Shown: positions 44,628-57,310 of the stretch, piece by piece
How the letters are laid out: each line of letters begins with the position of its first letter
How positions within the stretch are numbered: position 1 is the stretch's first letter
Assembly: GCA_036927565.1 (NCBI GenBank)
Contig: JAYESD010000005.1
Span: 99,789,872-99,853,871, forward strand
Reading direction: 5' to 3'
Source: Tuctoria greenei
Lineage: Eukaryota; Streptophyta; Magnoliopsida; Poales; Poaceae
DNA length: 64,000 bases
Notes under the pieces: model-generated
The model's database searches: none
Told to the model about the DNA's origin: nothing
What the model saw: the letters and a program-made list of their open reading frames with translations, nothing else
Translations under genes and position numbers: made by a program

Positions 44628-45992
44628 TGAAAGCATCTAGGCCCCCCCTCATGTAGTACGGTTTTGGTGATTAATGACAACCATTGAACTTTACTAATGA
44701 ATTTGTTAATGCAAGGTCCCCATAAACACTCAATAAGATGAAATGAACATGTCATTGGAGACCCATAGATACTCAACTTTCGAGATCAAATTCATGAGAT
44801 AAAGACAAGATGTGAAGGCTCTATGTCTAAGTCACTCAATCAAAAATTGACAACATACAATGCTTAAGAATCATCAGAGAGCCTTGTGGAACAAATGTCT
44901 AAGAGGTCATTCGAGCAAGACACAAAATATTCACTCAAAACAACTCGTAGCAAACAAAATCAACTCACCAGATCGACCGATGATTTCCAAAATGAACGCA
45001 TCGGTCGAGTTGATTCAACTGAAGAAAAAGACCTCAGACAAATGAACTCACCGGATCATCCGATGTTAAGGGCTCAACAACATCGGTGCATCAGTACAGT
45101 TTGCAGTACAATTGGACCAAGTGAAGCACCGGATCATCCGATGTGCAGACTTACACACATCGGTTGATCACTCCAGTAAGCATCAAGATCAAGCAAATTC
45201 TGGAGGAAGAGCCACCGGATCATCCGATGAGAAGACAGGGGGCAACATCGGTCTAATAACGGTAATATCTGACAAAATGACGTGAGCCGAAGTAATTACA
45301 CTGATGATAACTAGAGGGGAGACATCGGATCATCCGATGTTCACACTAAAGTTCTGTCAGCCTACTTTTCCAACGGCTATTTCAGTTAAGCTGGCTATAA
45401 AACCCCTCTAACCCTGTCATTCCGTGGAGTCTTGACAACCTGAAGCCAACTACACATCCAAGAGCATTCAAGTCTATAGAGCATACATTTCCACACTTTT
45501 AGATCATTTGTAATAGGCTAGAGAGAAGCTTGTGTGCGTTCTTTCTTTGTGATGGAACTCTCTAGGCTAGTGAGAAGTTGAAGAAGATCGTTCCGGAGCT
45601 TGCCAAGGTGTGTGTTGAAGCCCGGAACATCGAAGGTTGTACAAGGCTTGAGCTCCACCTTGCCGGAGATGGCAAACGGAGAAGATTAGTGAAGACCCCA
45701 TTGTCTCCGTGACATTGGAAGTGGCAAAACCCTTCGGTGGGTGCCACAACATGGACGTAGGAAGATCCTTGCGATCTTGCCGAACCACGGGATAAACCTT
45801 CGTGTCCCCTAGCGTTTGCATTTCTCTCCCTCTCTTTACATTATGCAATCTTTACTTCACAAGTTATATCCACGTTGATTGCATAGTTAGAACCGCATTG
45901 GGAATTGGGCTTAAGTAGTTCGTTTTTAATTGCCTTAAAATTTGAAAGAAAGCCCAATTCACCCCCCCCTCTTGGGCGTTTCGATCCTTACA
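44628..45992 (+). repeat. 3' LTR of element E
   Basis: TG at 44628, CA at 45991-45992. The array is at 44970-45355. Nearly identical to the 5' LTR; differences are mainly single bases, several within the motif words. Confidence 0.95.
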
Positions 45993-45997
45993 AGAGG

Positions 45998-46815
45998 TTA
46001 ATACATCGTCAAGGGGACATGATCATCTCCTAAAAGGAGGAATATGTAGAACTTGACAAGATTCTAGAACTTGAAAAGGAACGAAGCAAATCACTAGATC
46101 TTGAGTTAGCTTCAAGCAAGGAAACTTGCTTAGAGTTAACCGACTCAAATGCTACAATCGAGGACCAACTTGCTGACCTGATCAAGGTTAACAAGATCCT
46201 TGAAGTGCAAGTTGAGTCACTCAAGCAAAGTGAACCTTCATCCTCTTCAAGTTCACCTTCTCAACTCACTAAAACTGAGGTTGCTTCTACTTGTACATGC
46301 AATAAAATTGACAACAGTTTGAAAGACAAGCCGACCTCTACAAAAAGGATAAGCATCCTACACAAAGTAGCATATTTGACAAGGAGAAGATCAAGTATGC
46401 ACGCAGTGCGTACTTGGTCCAAAGACCTCCAAATGTCAAGTATGGCATTGGTTATTCTTATGGTGAAAAGCAACATGCTAAAAGCCATAAGAATAACAAG
46501 TAGAGGATTGCATTTGTAAAGGGAAGACCCTCTCAAATTGAAAAAGTTCGGACTAGTCCTGTTCGTGTCCAGACAAGTCCGGTCCTCCGGACATGTCCGA
46601 CCTCCCAGACGAGTCCTGTACATAAACAACAACAGTTATTGTTTAGAACTTTTGATGCCTCGTATGTCTTAATGAAAAATAATTTTGGCAAAGTTTATGC
46701 TTATTATGTTGGGCCACACCATGAGAACACCATGTCTCATGTGTGGGTGCCCAAATGTCTTGTAACTAACCTCCAAGGACCCAAGCAAGCTTGGGTACCT
46801 AAAACCAAAGCATAA
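45998..46815 (+). pseudogene. gag: Element D gag, part downstream of E, broken
   Basis: Continues D's gag after the AGAGG duplication: a coiled-coil stretch, then the linker. Frameshifts lie near 46020 and 46350 and a TAG near 46501. The linker carries the palindrome words at 46548-46618 (RTSP-like repeats, as in C). It ends with WVPKTKA and TAA at 46813. Confidence 0.85.
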
Positions 46816-46822
46816 TTTATTT

Positions 46823-49800
46823 TTGCGGGCCTATTCCTCCGGTGGATCTAAATGGGTGCTAGAGAGTGGCTGCACCAACCATATGACCGGAGAAAGAAGA
46901 ATGTTCATTGAATATGAAGAAAATGAGGATGCAAATGAGGGCATCTACTTTGGAGATAATAGTCAAGGAAAGGTGCTCGGTACCGGTAAAATTGCAATAT
47001 CTTCTAAACACACACTTTCTCATGTATTACATATTCAATCCTTAGATTATAACCTGCTGTCCATATCTCAATTATGTGACAAAGGTTATAATTGCTTGTT
47101 CACTAACGAGGGTGTGACTGTTTCTAGGAGGAGTGATGGTTCCATTGCATTCAAGGGTATGTTAAAGGGAAAGCTCTATCTTGTTGACTTCAACAAGGAT
47201 AAAGCCAAACTTGACACATGCTTGATTGCAAAGACCAACATGGGTTGGCTGTGGCATAGACGACTAGCGCATGTTGGTATGGGGAACCTTCAAAAACTAC
47301 TCAAGGGTGATCACATCCGAGGTTTAAAGGATGTTGTGTTTGAGAAAGACAGGTCTTGTAGCGCGTGCCATGCCGGGAAGCAAGTTGGAGCACCTCACCC
47401 CGCCAAGAACGTCATGACTACAACAAGACCGCTCGAGCTACTTCACATGGACTTGTTTGGTCTAATTGCCTACATAAGCATCGACTGTAACAAATATGGT
47501 TTAGTATTTGTTGATGATTTTTCTCACTTCACTTGGGTTTTCTTTTTGCATGATAAGTTAGAAACACGAGGAATACTCAAGAAGTTCTTCAAGCGAGCTC
47601 AAAACGAATTCTCATTGACATCAAGAACATTCGAAGCGACAACGGCACGGAGTTCAAGAACACACAAGTGGAGGAGTACCTTGATGAAGAAGGCATAAAG
47701 CACAAGTTTTCAGCTCCGTACTCCCCACAACAAAACGGAGTTGCCGAAAGAAAGAACCGAGCACTCACAGAGATGGCAAGAACAATGCTTGATGAGTACA
47801 TGACCTCGGATCGATTTTGGGCAGAAGCGATTAACACCAATTGCCATGCTGTAAATCGACTTTATCTTCATCGACTACTCAAGAAGACATCCTATGAGCT
47901 ACTCACCGGTAACAAACCCAATATTTCATATTATAGAGTTTTCAGTTCTCCATGCTACATTTTAAACAAGAAGCCTAGGACTTCAAAGTTCGCTTCGAAG
48001 TCCAATGATGGTTTCTTGCTTGGTTATGATTCGAACACTTACGCCTATCGTGTTTTCAACAAGACATCCGGACTTGCTGAAGTAGCACGTGACATAGTGT
48101 TCGATGAGACTATCGGCTCCCAAAAGGAGCAAGTTGATCCATGTGTACTAGGTAATGAAGAAGCTCCCTGTCAAGCATTGAAAAGAATGGCCTTTGGTGA
48201 AGTTCGACCACAAGAGTCACCTCTACACGTGTATGAGGAAGATGAGCCACAAGAGGAGGTCAACGATCAAGGGGGAGCTCCCACACAAGATCAACCATAA
48301 GAATACGAAGATAATCAACAAGTCAATGAAGGCAACCATTTAGGGGGAGAAGAAGATGATCATGAAGATATAGTGCCTCAAGTGCCACACCCTAGAGTAT
48401 ACCAATGCGTCCAAAGGGATCACCCAATCGACAATATCATTAGTGACATCCAAAAGGGATTAACCACTAGATCTGGTGTAGCTAACTTTGGTGAACACTA
48501 TTTGTTTGTATCCTTTTTGGAATCGCGTAGGTTGAGGATTCATTGAAGGACCCGGACTGAGTGGTGGCAATGCAAGAAGAATTGAACAATATCAAGTGGA
48601 ACGAGGTGTGAGAACTCATGGCAAGACCCAATGCGAACATTGTCAGCACCAAGTGGGTCTTCCGCAACAAACAAGATGAACACGGGGTGGTGACAAGGAA
48701 CAAGGCATGACTTGTGGCCAAATGGTATTCACAAGTCGAAGGTTTGGATTTCGATGAGACCTTAGCTCCCGTAGCTAGACTTCAATCTATTAGAATATTA
48801 CTTGCATATGCTACTCACCATGATTTCAAGTTGTATCAAATGAATGTGAAAAGCGCCTTCCTCAACGGACCAATCAAGGAGGAGGTATATGTGGAGCAAC
48901 CCCCCGGGTTTGAAGACGAAGAGTTTCCCGAACACGTATTTAAATTGCGTAAGGCTCTGTACGGCCTCAAACAAGCTCCTAGAGCTTGGTATGAGTGTCT
49001 TAGAGATTTCTTAATTGAAAATGGCTTTAAGATTGGCAAAGTAGATTATACACTATTTACAAATAATTTTGACAATGATCTTTTCATTTGTCAAATTTAC
49101 GTTGATGAAATATTCTTTGGATCAACTAATCAATCTTTTTGTGAGGAATTTAGTAAAATCATGACAGATAGGATTGAAATGTCAATGATGGGAGAACTAA
49201 AGTACTTCTTGGGATTCCAAGTGCGGCAACAAAAGTAAGGGACGTTCATAAGCCAAACCAAGTACACGCAAGACATACTCAAAAGGTTTGGTATGGACAA
49301 GGCGAAGCCTATAACGACTCCCATGGCAACAAATGGACACTTAGATCTCAATGAAGATGGACCTAGCGTCGACCAAAAGGTATATCGCTCCATGATTGGA
49401 TCCCTACTCTATTTACGTGCATCTAGGCCAGACATTATTTTGAGTGTATGTTTATGTGCAAGATTTCAAGCCAGTCCTAAGGAGTGTCACTTGACAGCCG
49501 TAATAAGGATCTTGAGATATTTAGTTCATACACCTAACCTTGGTCTTTGGTACTCAAAAGGCTCAAAATTCAATCTCATTGGTTACTCCAATGCAGATTA
49601 TGCCGGATGCAAAGTAGATAGAAAAAGCACCTCCGGTACATGCCAATTCCTAGGGAGATCCTTAGTTTCTTGGTCCTCCAAGAAACAAAATTCAATTGCC
49701 TTATCCAAAACCGAAGCGGAGTATGTTGCAGCCGGGAGTTGTTGTGCACAACTCCTTTGGATGCGACAAACTCTAAGGGATTACGATTATAATATGAACC

Positions 49801-50053
49801 TTATTCCACTCCTTTGTGACAATGAGAGTGCCATTAAAATTGACCATAACCCAGTTGAGCACTCTAGAACCAAACACATATATATATAAGACATCACTTT
49901 TAGAGAGATCATTCCATGGAAGGAGATATAGAAATTTCCCATGTCAACACCCAAAAGCAATTGGCTGACGTATTCACCAAGCCACTTGATGAAAAACGCT
50001 TTTGCAAACTTCGAAATGAACTAAATATCCTTGATGCTCGGAGTGTGGCCTAA
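46823..50053 (+). pseudogene. pol: Element D pol: protease, integrase, RT, RNase H, broken
   Basis: Protease WVLESGCTNHMTG has lost the catalytic Asp (D to E). The HHCC region and LLHMDLFGL are followed by a frameshift near 47620 and QQNGVAERKNRAL. Integrase and the linker run to a TAA at 48298 (CAA to TAA). The RT start at 48500-48710 has several stops. An open stretch at 48714-49238 has YQMNVKSAFLNG and YVDEIFFGS, so the second catalytic Asp of YVDD is Glu. RNase H runs from 49293 to a lesion near 49885, then to the end at 50051-50053. Protease and polymerase are both expected dead. Confidence 0.9.
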
Positions 50054-50290
50054 AATGTTCCATACCTGTATGAATTCTTCAAAATATGTTGATTGGATTG
50101 TGAAAATCATCTGTCTCAATTTTCTTCCGAAAACTATGTTAATTATTATATCTTGGTGAATTATGATCATTGCTTGATTGTTGTATGCTTACTGATCATA
50201 TTCATCAAGATTATTTGATTTGATTTGCCTTCCTATTTTCTAAATATGTACCTTCAAATATATATGAATGGTTTAATAAATTATTGCCTA
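50054..50290 (+). other. Non-coding spacer after pol in element D
   Basis: Matches 20629-20864 of C at high identity. No frame. Confidence 0.6.
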
Positions 50291-50445
50291 GTGACCACGG
50301 ACTAGTCCGTGGTTACCCGGACTAGTCCGCCCATGCAGACTAGTCCGCAGGGTGCCAGTTAGGCCAGACTAGTTCGGTAGACCACATACTAGTCCGATAT
50401 AGTCATCCGGAAAAGTTAAGACTAGTCCGGTCATCTCCGGACTTG
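50291..50445 (+). promoter_or_regulatory. Second palindrome array, upstream of ORF3 in element D
   Basis: Six to seven CGGACTAGTCCG-type sites. The first again lies in an extended inverted repeat (50291-50316) with the same CCACGGACTAGTCCGTGG core as in C. Confidence 0.6.
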
Positions 50446-50990
50446 TCCATTTTTCGTGCCCATAACCCTAGCCACAGCCAAACCATAATTTCCTCACCTC
50501 CACTCTTGCCTCACGCGTTCTCTCTCTTCCACTCGAGCTCCCAAGGCGATTCCTTGATTTCTCCATCGGAACTTCGCAAGTTTGGGTGGAATTTGATCGT
50601 CATCGCATCGGGTTGAAGTTGTTGGACAAGTCCGGCCTTCAACACCCTCATCTCCAAGTTCAAAACGATTTCTTCGGTAATTTTCACACAAACCCTAGAA
50701 ATTCAAAATTTCTTCATTGTTGATAAAATAGCGTAGCACATTTCACTATATACATGCCTCCATGATGTATTATGTTTATGCTATGCTTGTTGTGCATTAG
50801 GAATCAACTTTTGTCTAGTATCTTAAGTTTTGAGGATGAACACCGGACTAGTCCGTGCCTGTACACTGGACAAGTCTGATTTTTTGAACTCAAAACCTAA
50901 CTTTTCAATTCCTCAATGCAATTCCTTGCTATCCTTTCACACCTATGCCTTGTACCATTCATTCTCAATCATGCCACTCATTCCGAGGTC
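50446..50990 (+). other. ORF3 leader region, element D
   Basis: Colinear with 21020-21601 in C. It includes the donor-like CTTCG|GTAATTTTC at 50677 and two motif words at 50845-50882. An open frame from 50916 (MQFLAILSHLCLVPF) enters ORF3, as in C. Confidence 0.45.
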
Positions 50991-52569
50991 ACGTCGAGCT
51001 CCAACAATGAAGTTTCCGACTATGAGGTCGAGATGGACCACAAGGTGGCACCTCGGACCTCGACGAGTCCTGGCAAGAAGCACCAAGAGAGACCTTCCGA
51101 GCCAGCTCCATCTCTTCCACAGGCTTGGAGGAAAGTGCTAGCGAAGAAGTCGGCCTCCAAAGTGCCAGCTTCTAGGGCTACCACCGGTGGTGGCCCTAGC
51201 TCGGCAAGTGCCCGCCTAGCCAAAGGCAAGGGCAATGGGATAGCGATGGGTCCAGTTGGGGCGTTGAATATCCATGCTCCGAGGGAAGGGGTCCGGGACC
51301 CCACTGAGAAGTTCAACGGGAAGGGCAGTGATTCGGCGGCAAAGTTCAGAAGCATTGATTGGTATGGCCGACCGAAGAAAGCTGCCAATAGAAGATTTTG
51401 GTGCAACTTCCATGCAGATTTCTACAAATCTGTGTATCTCCCAATGAAGACACCGGTTGTGCGCAGTCAATGGAATGATTGGGCACACTTTGAGAAGAAG
51501 GGCTGCTCCACATTCTCTGAAGTGGTGGAATCCATTGAGAGGCATGGTCTGAAGGATCTCTTTGCCTTCAGGAACAACTGGAATAATGAGGTCATTGCAC
51601 AATTCTTTGCAACATGCCATTTCTGAAGATGAGGAAAGTGTTACTTGGATTACTCATGGATCCAAGTACAATATAACTCAAGAAGATTTTGCAAGCCTGC
51701 TTCACCTTGACACCTCAAGATCTGACTGCTTGATAATCCACAACATAGGTGTCATTGAGAAGGATAAGATGAAGTTCCTATATGAGCCAAACTCCAAGTT
51801 CAACCCTCCATCCACAAAGAACATGAAGCCGTTCTTTGTGGTGGTCAATAGAGTCTTGAGGAAGAAGATCGCTCCCAAGGATGGAAATGCCGGGAGTGTG
51901 AAAGGTTATCTCCGGACATTGATGAGAGTGATAAGCAAGGGCCGCCAGTTTGATGTGGCGGACTACATCTGGAATGACATGGTTAACATATCCTGCACAC
52001 CCAACAGATCTTGTGGGTATGCTCCATATCTGATGTTTGTGATCGAGAAGGTCACTGGGACTGAATTCGTCAAGGATGTGGAGCATCTATCCTTGAGGCT
52101 TCAGATGCCTCAGAAGCCAAGTGTCCAGGCTGCTCCCTCGCCGACCTCCGGTCCTGAGGCACCACCAAGAAGATCTAAAGATGCAAGAGCTGCCTCTGCC
52201 AGTAGGGCAACATCTCAAAGGGGATCAGCTAGTGGGATCTTCAAATACCTGGTTGCCATCTTCGCTGCCTGCAAAAAGGCCGAAGTGAAGGCCCATAAGC
52301 TCAACAAGAGAAGAAAGGGAGATATGAAGTATGTGAAGGCAAATGTGAAGCAAATTTGCCAGAAACTGGAGATCAAACCCATTGGGTCTCTAGTAATCTC
52401 TGAAGATTCAGACTCCGATTTCACCGAGCTCGGGCACTTGACCCCCTCCGAGCTTGCCTACTTTGGCATTGGGGGCTCGAGTGACTCGACACCTCCTCCT
52501 CCTCGTCCTCATTTGGCTGAAGATGAAGATGACAAAGACGATGATGAGGGGACTGACAACGAAGAGTGA
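50991..52569 (+). pseudogene. Element D ORF3: accessory protein of unknown function, longest version
   Basis: The position of C's ATG is ACG here (50991); the frame is open upstream from 50916. It has a basic Ser/Ala/Lys N-terminus, IDWYGRP and RFWCNF, then a segment absent from C (ADFYKSVYLPMKTP, FEKKGCSTF, FAFRNNWNNEVI). A one-base shift lies near 51620. Then the core has SVTWITHGSKYNITQ, SLLHLD, FDVADYIWNDMV, a Pro-rich linker, a Lys-rich helix and an acidic tail to TGA at 52567. About 525 codons overall. The aromatic-rich segment before the core matches the E protein in spacing. No catalytic motif, membrane segment or zinc finger is evident. Confidence 0.7.
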
Positions 52570-53012
52570 AGACCTTAGGACCCTCCTCTCCTTCTTTTTG
52601 GTGTCTTGATGCCAAAGGGGGAGAGAGGGGGAGTGTTAGCCTTAGCTGTAGGATGCGAGGAGAGAGCTCTCTTGTATGCTTTTTGACTATTTGTGGGTTG
52701 TAAAGCTTTAACTATGTTCTTAAGTTAATTATGGTTCTGTGATGCAATGTTATGATCTTTTGAGAAGTATTTGTTGAAATATGTGATTTTGCTTCTAAAA
52801 TATCATATATGCTTGCTTTTGGATAAATAATGGCAATTATGTCATTCTCACTATTTAAATGTACTTAGTTATGCATCCCACCATAAAGAATGCACATATG
52901 GATTATGTTTTCACTGCTTGATGTATATGTGCATACTTTGTGAAAATCTCAATTTTTATCATATTTTGTGAAATCTCAATTGGTTGTCATCAATCACCAA
53001 AAAGCGGGAGAT
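52570..53012 (+). other. 3' spacer of element D with two purine tracts
   Basis: The internal tract with TTTTTGGTGTCTTGATGCC lies at 52595-52624. The terminal tract AAAAAGCGGGAGA ends at 53011. The rest is AT-rich and non-coding. Confidence 0.65.
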
Positions 53013-54538
53013 TGAAAGTGCATCTAGGAATTCCTTGTGGGTTTTGGATGATTCATGACAAGCAAATGAGATACTAAACTATTTTTGAGATGAGCACATG
53101 TTTTAATAGCAAAACAAGCAAAGTGCCAAAAAGAAGGGAGCATGAGGAGCAAAGTGGAAATGAGCTCAAGGAAGAAGAATAGTAGATCATTGTGTATGGA
53201 GTGTGTTAAGGAAACACACCCCAAGAGCTCAATCACAATTAAACACACACATTGCACAAAGTTATACAGGACCGAACTAGTCCGAATTTCACCGGACTAG
53301 TCCGATATCCTATCTACACAAAATCGTACAAGTCCGATATCCATCGGAATAGTCTGATATCTCTCTGACTAGAATCAGACTAGTCCTCCCCAGTGCGGAC
53401 TAGTCCTATAAACACATCACAAGTCACACAAAATCGAACAAGTCTAATCACCACCAGACTAGTCCGATATTTGTTCTATTCTAAATCGGACAAGTCCGAT
53501 ATTAGAATGGACTAGTCCGAAAAACCCTCTGACCTAAATCGGACAAGCCCTCCAAGTGCGGACTTGTCACCCAATTCACTCAGGGTTTCACATGTCCGGA
53601 CAAGTCCGATAACTATCGGACTAGTCGGAAGATTTCCAGAAGAGAAATCGGACAAGTTCGCCCCTAGCCGGACTAGTCCGTTATTTCGGGACACTTAGGG
53701 TTTGCTACACACAGCACACCGGACTAGTTCGGTGTCCACCACGGACTAGTCCGATCTTTCTAAACCCTAACGGTCACTTTTAGAAACCCCACATAAATAG
53801 AGGTGCACGGCCCAACTTTAAACACTCTCGAACCCTAGCGCCGTCACACCTCCCAAGAGCCTCAAAAACCACCTCTCTTCACGAAATTAAGTGCAACAAA
53901 GATCAATCCTTGAGGATTCACTCTAGATCATTAGAGAGACACGTTCAACACTCATTGAGCTCTTGGTTTGATTCTCTAACACACTCATGTGATTTCATTG
54001 TAATCCTTTGAGTGTGTTCTTGGTGGTATTTCGTATTGTAATCTAAGGGAGCTCTCAACGTGTGAGAAGGCCCCTTTGAATTTGGTTATTCACCCATTTG
54101 TGATAAGTGGAAGAGGATTGGCCTTCGTGGCGATCCGACGAGGGTAGGTTTGGAGAAGACCAGGTCCTTTTGTGCACTCCTCAACGTGGATGTAGGTTGC
54201 CTCTGCGGGAACTGAACCACGGGATAAATCTCTTGTGTTCTTGTTTTGTGTTCATTGTCCTTTACATTATATCAATCTAGGGTTTCAATTAATCTTGCTC
54301 ACTTTACGTTGAAATATCAAATTTAAGATTGACTTGTGATATACTCTAGTACATAATCTTGCTACACCCTAGAATCAAACCTAATAAATCAAACTTGATC
54401 AACCTAGTCCGTACACACCAGACTAGTCCGCACTTTACCGGACTAGTCCGAGATCTCTGGTTTGAACTGGTTGTTAAGTGTTGCAGGTTCCGACAAGTTC
54501 CAAAAAGGCCTATTCACCCCCCCTCTAGGCCACATTCA
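53013..54538 (+). repeat. 3' LTR of element D
   Basis: TG at 53013, CA at 54537-54538. The array is at 53270-53750. The TATA position is mutated (CACATAAATAG near 53789). The U5 pair is at 54415-54450. Confidence 0.93.
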
Positions 54539-54543
54539 GCAAG

Positions 54544-57080
54544 CTGACGGTCGACACGGCCTAGAACTTCACATTATCATCGTTATACTCCCAATCCTGA
54601 CCTGCAACTGTTGTTGGGGGAAATTGCAAGAGTGAGTACATATCGTACTCAGCAAGTGTGGAAAGTATGACATGTAGCTGATACAAATGACGAATATAAT
54701 AAAGGATAAGTGCTGAAGAGTACATTAGAACATTTGGAAAGAAATATATTATATGAATGTGAAGTAATCCCATCATAACCATGTAGTTATCATAATACCA
54801 GTCCATATTCATTGCCATCATCAATAATTCCAGATTTCACCATTGCCAATAACCATATTCAATACCAGAAATTAATCCATAGCCATTTACCAACCATAAC
54901 CATTACCAGTACCGAACCATAAACATCCCAAAACCAAGTTCCTTCTAATAATGTAGGTCATCCAGGCGCTCATAACCGGGAGCACGGCTATCATGATAGT
55001 TTTATTTGACTCTGCAGAGTTTGTACCACTTTACCCACGTGTTCGTGATTTCATCACCTTTCGGTGACTAAGAACCTCCCTTACACCAATGACCCGTCGG
55101 TCACATTAAACACTTCCATAGGTGTTTGGCCAAGAGATCACAAAATAGCCTTTACAAAGGGATTACATGTCTATTTAGACCCCACTAAGGTTTCACCGGT
55201 GGCGATGCCTCCAACTGAGCACATCTTCAACCAAGGGCCCCCTCTTGAGCCATTCGGATCCCAGGGTAGTCCCAACAATCATCAACAAACCTAATCCGAC
55301 TACCCCTTCCCCGAGCATCCTTAATGGTACAAATAGCACTAGCAAAGCCCTAATTAATCAGCTATGCCGCACCCATACTTGGTTGGTGGTGCTGTAGTCC
55401 TTGCTTATTCTCGCATGAACCGGTCCTTAGATCTAAAGCAAGCAAACCACCATGACATCCAACTCATCCACATACCAGGCCTGCTTAGATCACCCATTAC
55501 CATATCATATTAACCAGTTCATGTTAATCATAATCTCATAATTACATAATTAAGGTAAGTGGTATAGTTGTTTTCCCCTCCCAATTAATTAAGCAAAGCA
55601 AAAAGGGTAAAAAGCCCTCCTGACTCTCTACCATGAATTCCAGGTGACAAGGGTGGTTAAACAAAGCTAGTAAACTTCCCATCATAGGATTTCCCATCAA
55701 ATTGACACAAGAATGCAATTTTGTAAACAAAACATTTATTTTAAAACAGGATCAATATGCTTCAAGGACACTTGCCTTGGTCTTGGGATTGGTTCGGGTC
55801 AAAGCCTTCAAACTCTTGGTGCTGTAGATCCTCCGCAATGCTCTCTAGCGCAAATCTGTCTAATCCGCACAATAAACATACAAACAAGAAACACAATCAA
55901 AAAGTTCACAAATATTACTCAATATGACATGACATGCATGATTAATGTAATTGCGAGGTGGATCTTGTTAATGAGTTGGTTTTAATGATCACTAGCTAGT
56001 TCTAATAGCTTTTAACAAGTTTATATAGGTTTTGAATTGATTTGATCAACTTTTAGAATTAATTCAAAATAAATTAACCAGGAATATCGGACTAGTCCGC
56101 TGGGGACCGGACAAGTCCGCACTACGCGAGAACAGCAGATTAGGGTTTTCTAGATCGACGTGAACTTGGGGATTTTAGGTTGAATTCACGTAAGGAAAAG
56201 AGAATAGAAGGTATACCAGGTGTTTAGAACTCTAATGAATCAAGGATCTCGGAGACAACACTTGGATCTTGATGATCTAGGGTTGATGATGAACTTGGAG
56301 TTGAATTGGTGATGAAGAGTGAAACTTGATGGAGATTTCGATCCTTTTTCGTTTCCTCCTCTTCTTCTTCTTGCTTGGGATCTCCTCCTACCTCCTTGAT
56401 TGTGGCTCTCACGAACTACAGTTTGGGGTGGGGTGGAAAAGTGGCAAATAGATGTCAAGCCAAGGGGTGGGGTTCTTTATATAGAGGTGGAGGCTAGGTT
56501 AGATGGATTTCGAGTTTGGGGGTGAGTAGAGGCCAGTTTAGAGTCCCACATAACGTAAAACCCAAGGAACAAGTCGTGAAACAAAAGATCAACTCTGAAT
56601 TGCAATTTATCGGACAGGTCCAAAAAGTAACATACTAGTATGAAGTTGGACAGAGAGAAATCGGACAAGTCCGCTTTGGACATCGGACAAGTCCGAACTT
56701 GTCTAAAGTGAAAAAACAGACAAGTCTGACCAAAAATCGGACAAGTCCGCTGGAACACCAGACTAGTCCGGACAGGTCCAGGGACTCAGCTAAATTTTCA
56801 AAGACTTGGAATACTGGACTAGTCTGCATAGGACCGGACAAGTTCAAAAGTGTCTAGAGGGAAAAACAGACTAGTGTGCAGCAAAATGGACAAATCCGTT
56901 TGAAGTCAGAGAGAAATCAGACTAGTCTGCACCAAAATCGGACTAGTCCGCACTTCCCAAAACTCTTGAGTGCAGTTTTGTTTCTAATTGATTTTAAACT
57001 TTTTTCTTTTTATGTTACTAGATTTTAAACATGTATTAAAATGTATGCAATGCATGATGGATGAAAATGAGGGTGTTACA
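54544..57080 (-). repeat. 5' LTR of element F, main part, with palindrome array
   Basis: Continues F's LTR after D. The plus strand ends GGGTGTTACA, the LTR start. The U3 array is at about 56610-56965, the TATA box near 56477-56484, and a downstream motif pair at 56085-56122. Nearly its whole length is inverted relative to B's 3' LTR. Confidence 0.92.
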
Positions 57081-57085
57081 CTCCA

Positions 57086-57310
57086 CAAGGAAACCGTGGA
57101 CAACAAAATTTTGCTCATGGCGATGTGAACCATGTCCATACGGAGGATGCTCAACAATCGGATGACGTGGTTATTGATATGTTTCTTGCAAACTCCAATC
57201 CGGTGACTATGTCATTTGATTTTGGAGCATCGCATTCATTCATTGCATCGAAATATGATGTCCTTTGGATTGACCAATGCACATGCCTACTTTATGTACC
57301 TCATGAATAA
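57086..57310 (+). pseudogene. Element B end of gag and protease remnant
   Basis: Resumes B after F: NFAHGDVNHVHTEDAQQSDDVV, then DFGASHSFIASKY. The protease D-S-G is D-F-G here. The homology to F stops after SKY and jumps into RT. Confidence 0.87.

Larger units (their letters stand above)
33892..45992 (+). mobile_element. Element E: Ty1/copia retrotransposon with GC-rich ORF3, youngest in the nest (12.1 kb)
   Basis: LTRs are 1364 and 1365 bp and differ by about 30 substitutions plus one indel by my hand alignment (about 2.2 percent). With the widely used grass rate of 1.3e-8 per site per year this is under one million years. Termini are TGAAAGCATCTAGG ... CCTTACA. The family is distinct from C/D (different LTR body and motif word), but the LTR start is alike and the gag-pol and ORF3 layout is the same. 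Confidence 0.95.
30687..54538 (+). mobile_element. Element D: Ty1/copia retrotransposon with ORF3, same family as C; hosts E
   Basis: 5' LTR 30687-32269, interior 32270-53012 (split by E at 33892-45992), 3' LTR 53013-54538. About 11.75 kb without E. The gene order is identical to C. LTRs differ by several percent and by small indels (1583 versus 1526 bp). More decayed than E, as nesting requires. Confidence 0.94.
11093..57080 (-). mobile_element. Element F: Tekay/Del-like Ty3/gypsy chromovirus, inverted, inserted in gag of B
   Basis: On the minus strand: 5' LTR (57080 to 30402, interrupted by D), primer site, gag, protease, RT, RNase H, integrase, chromodomain, purine tract, 3' LTR (25552 to 11093, interrupted by C). 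LTRs are about 2.9 and 2.8 kb without insertions and differ by roughly 8 percent by eye over the stretch compared. Same family as B. The 4.85 kb interior has all pol domains but catalytic losses in protease and RT. Confidence 0.93.
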
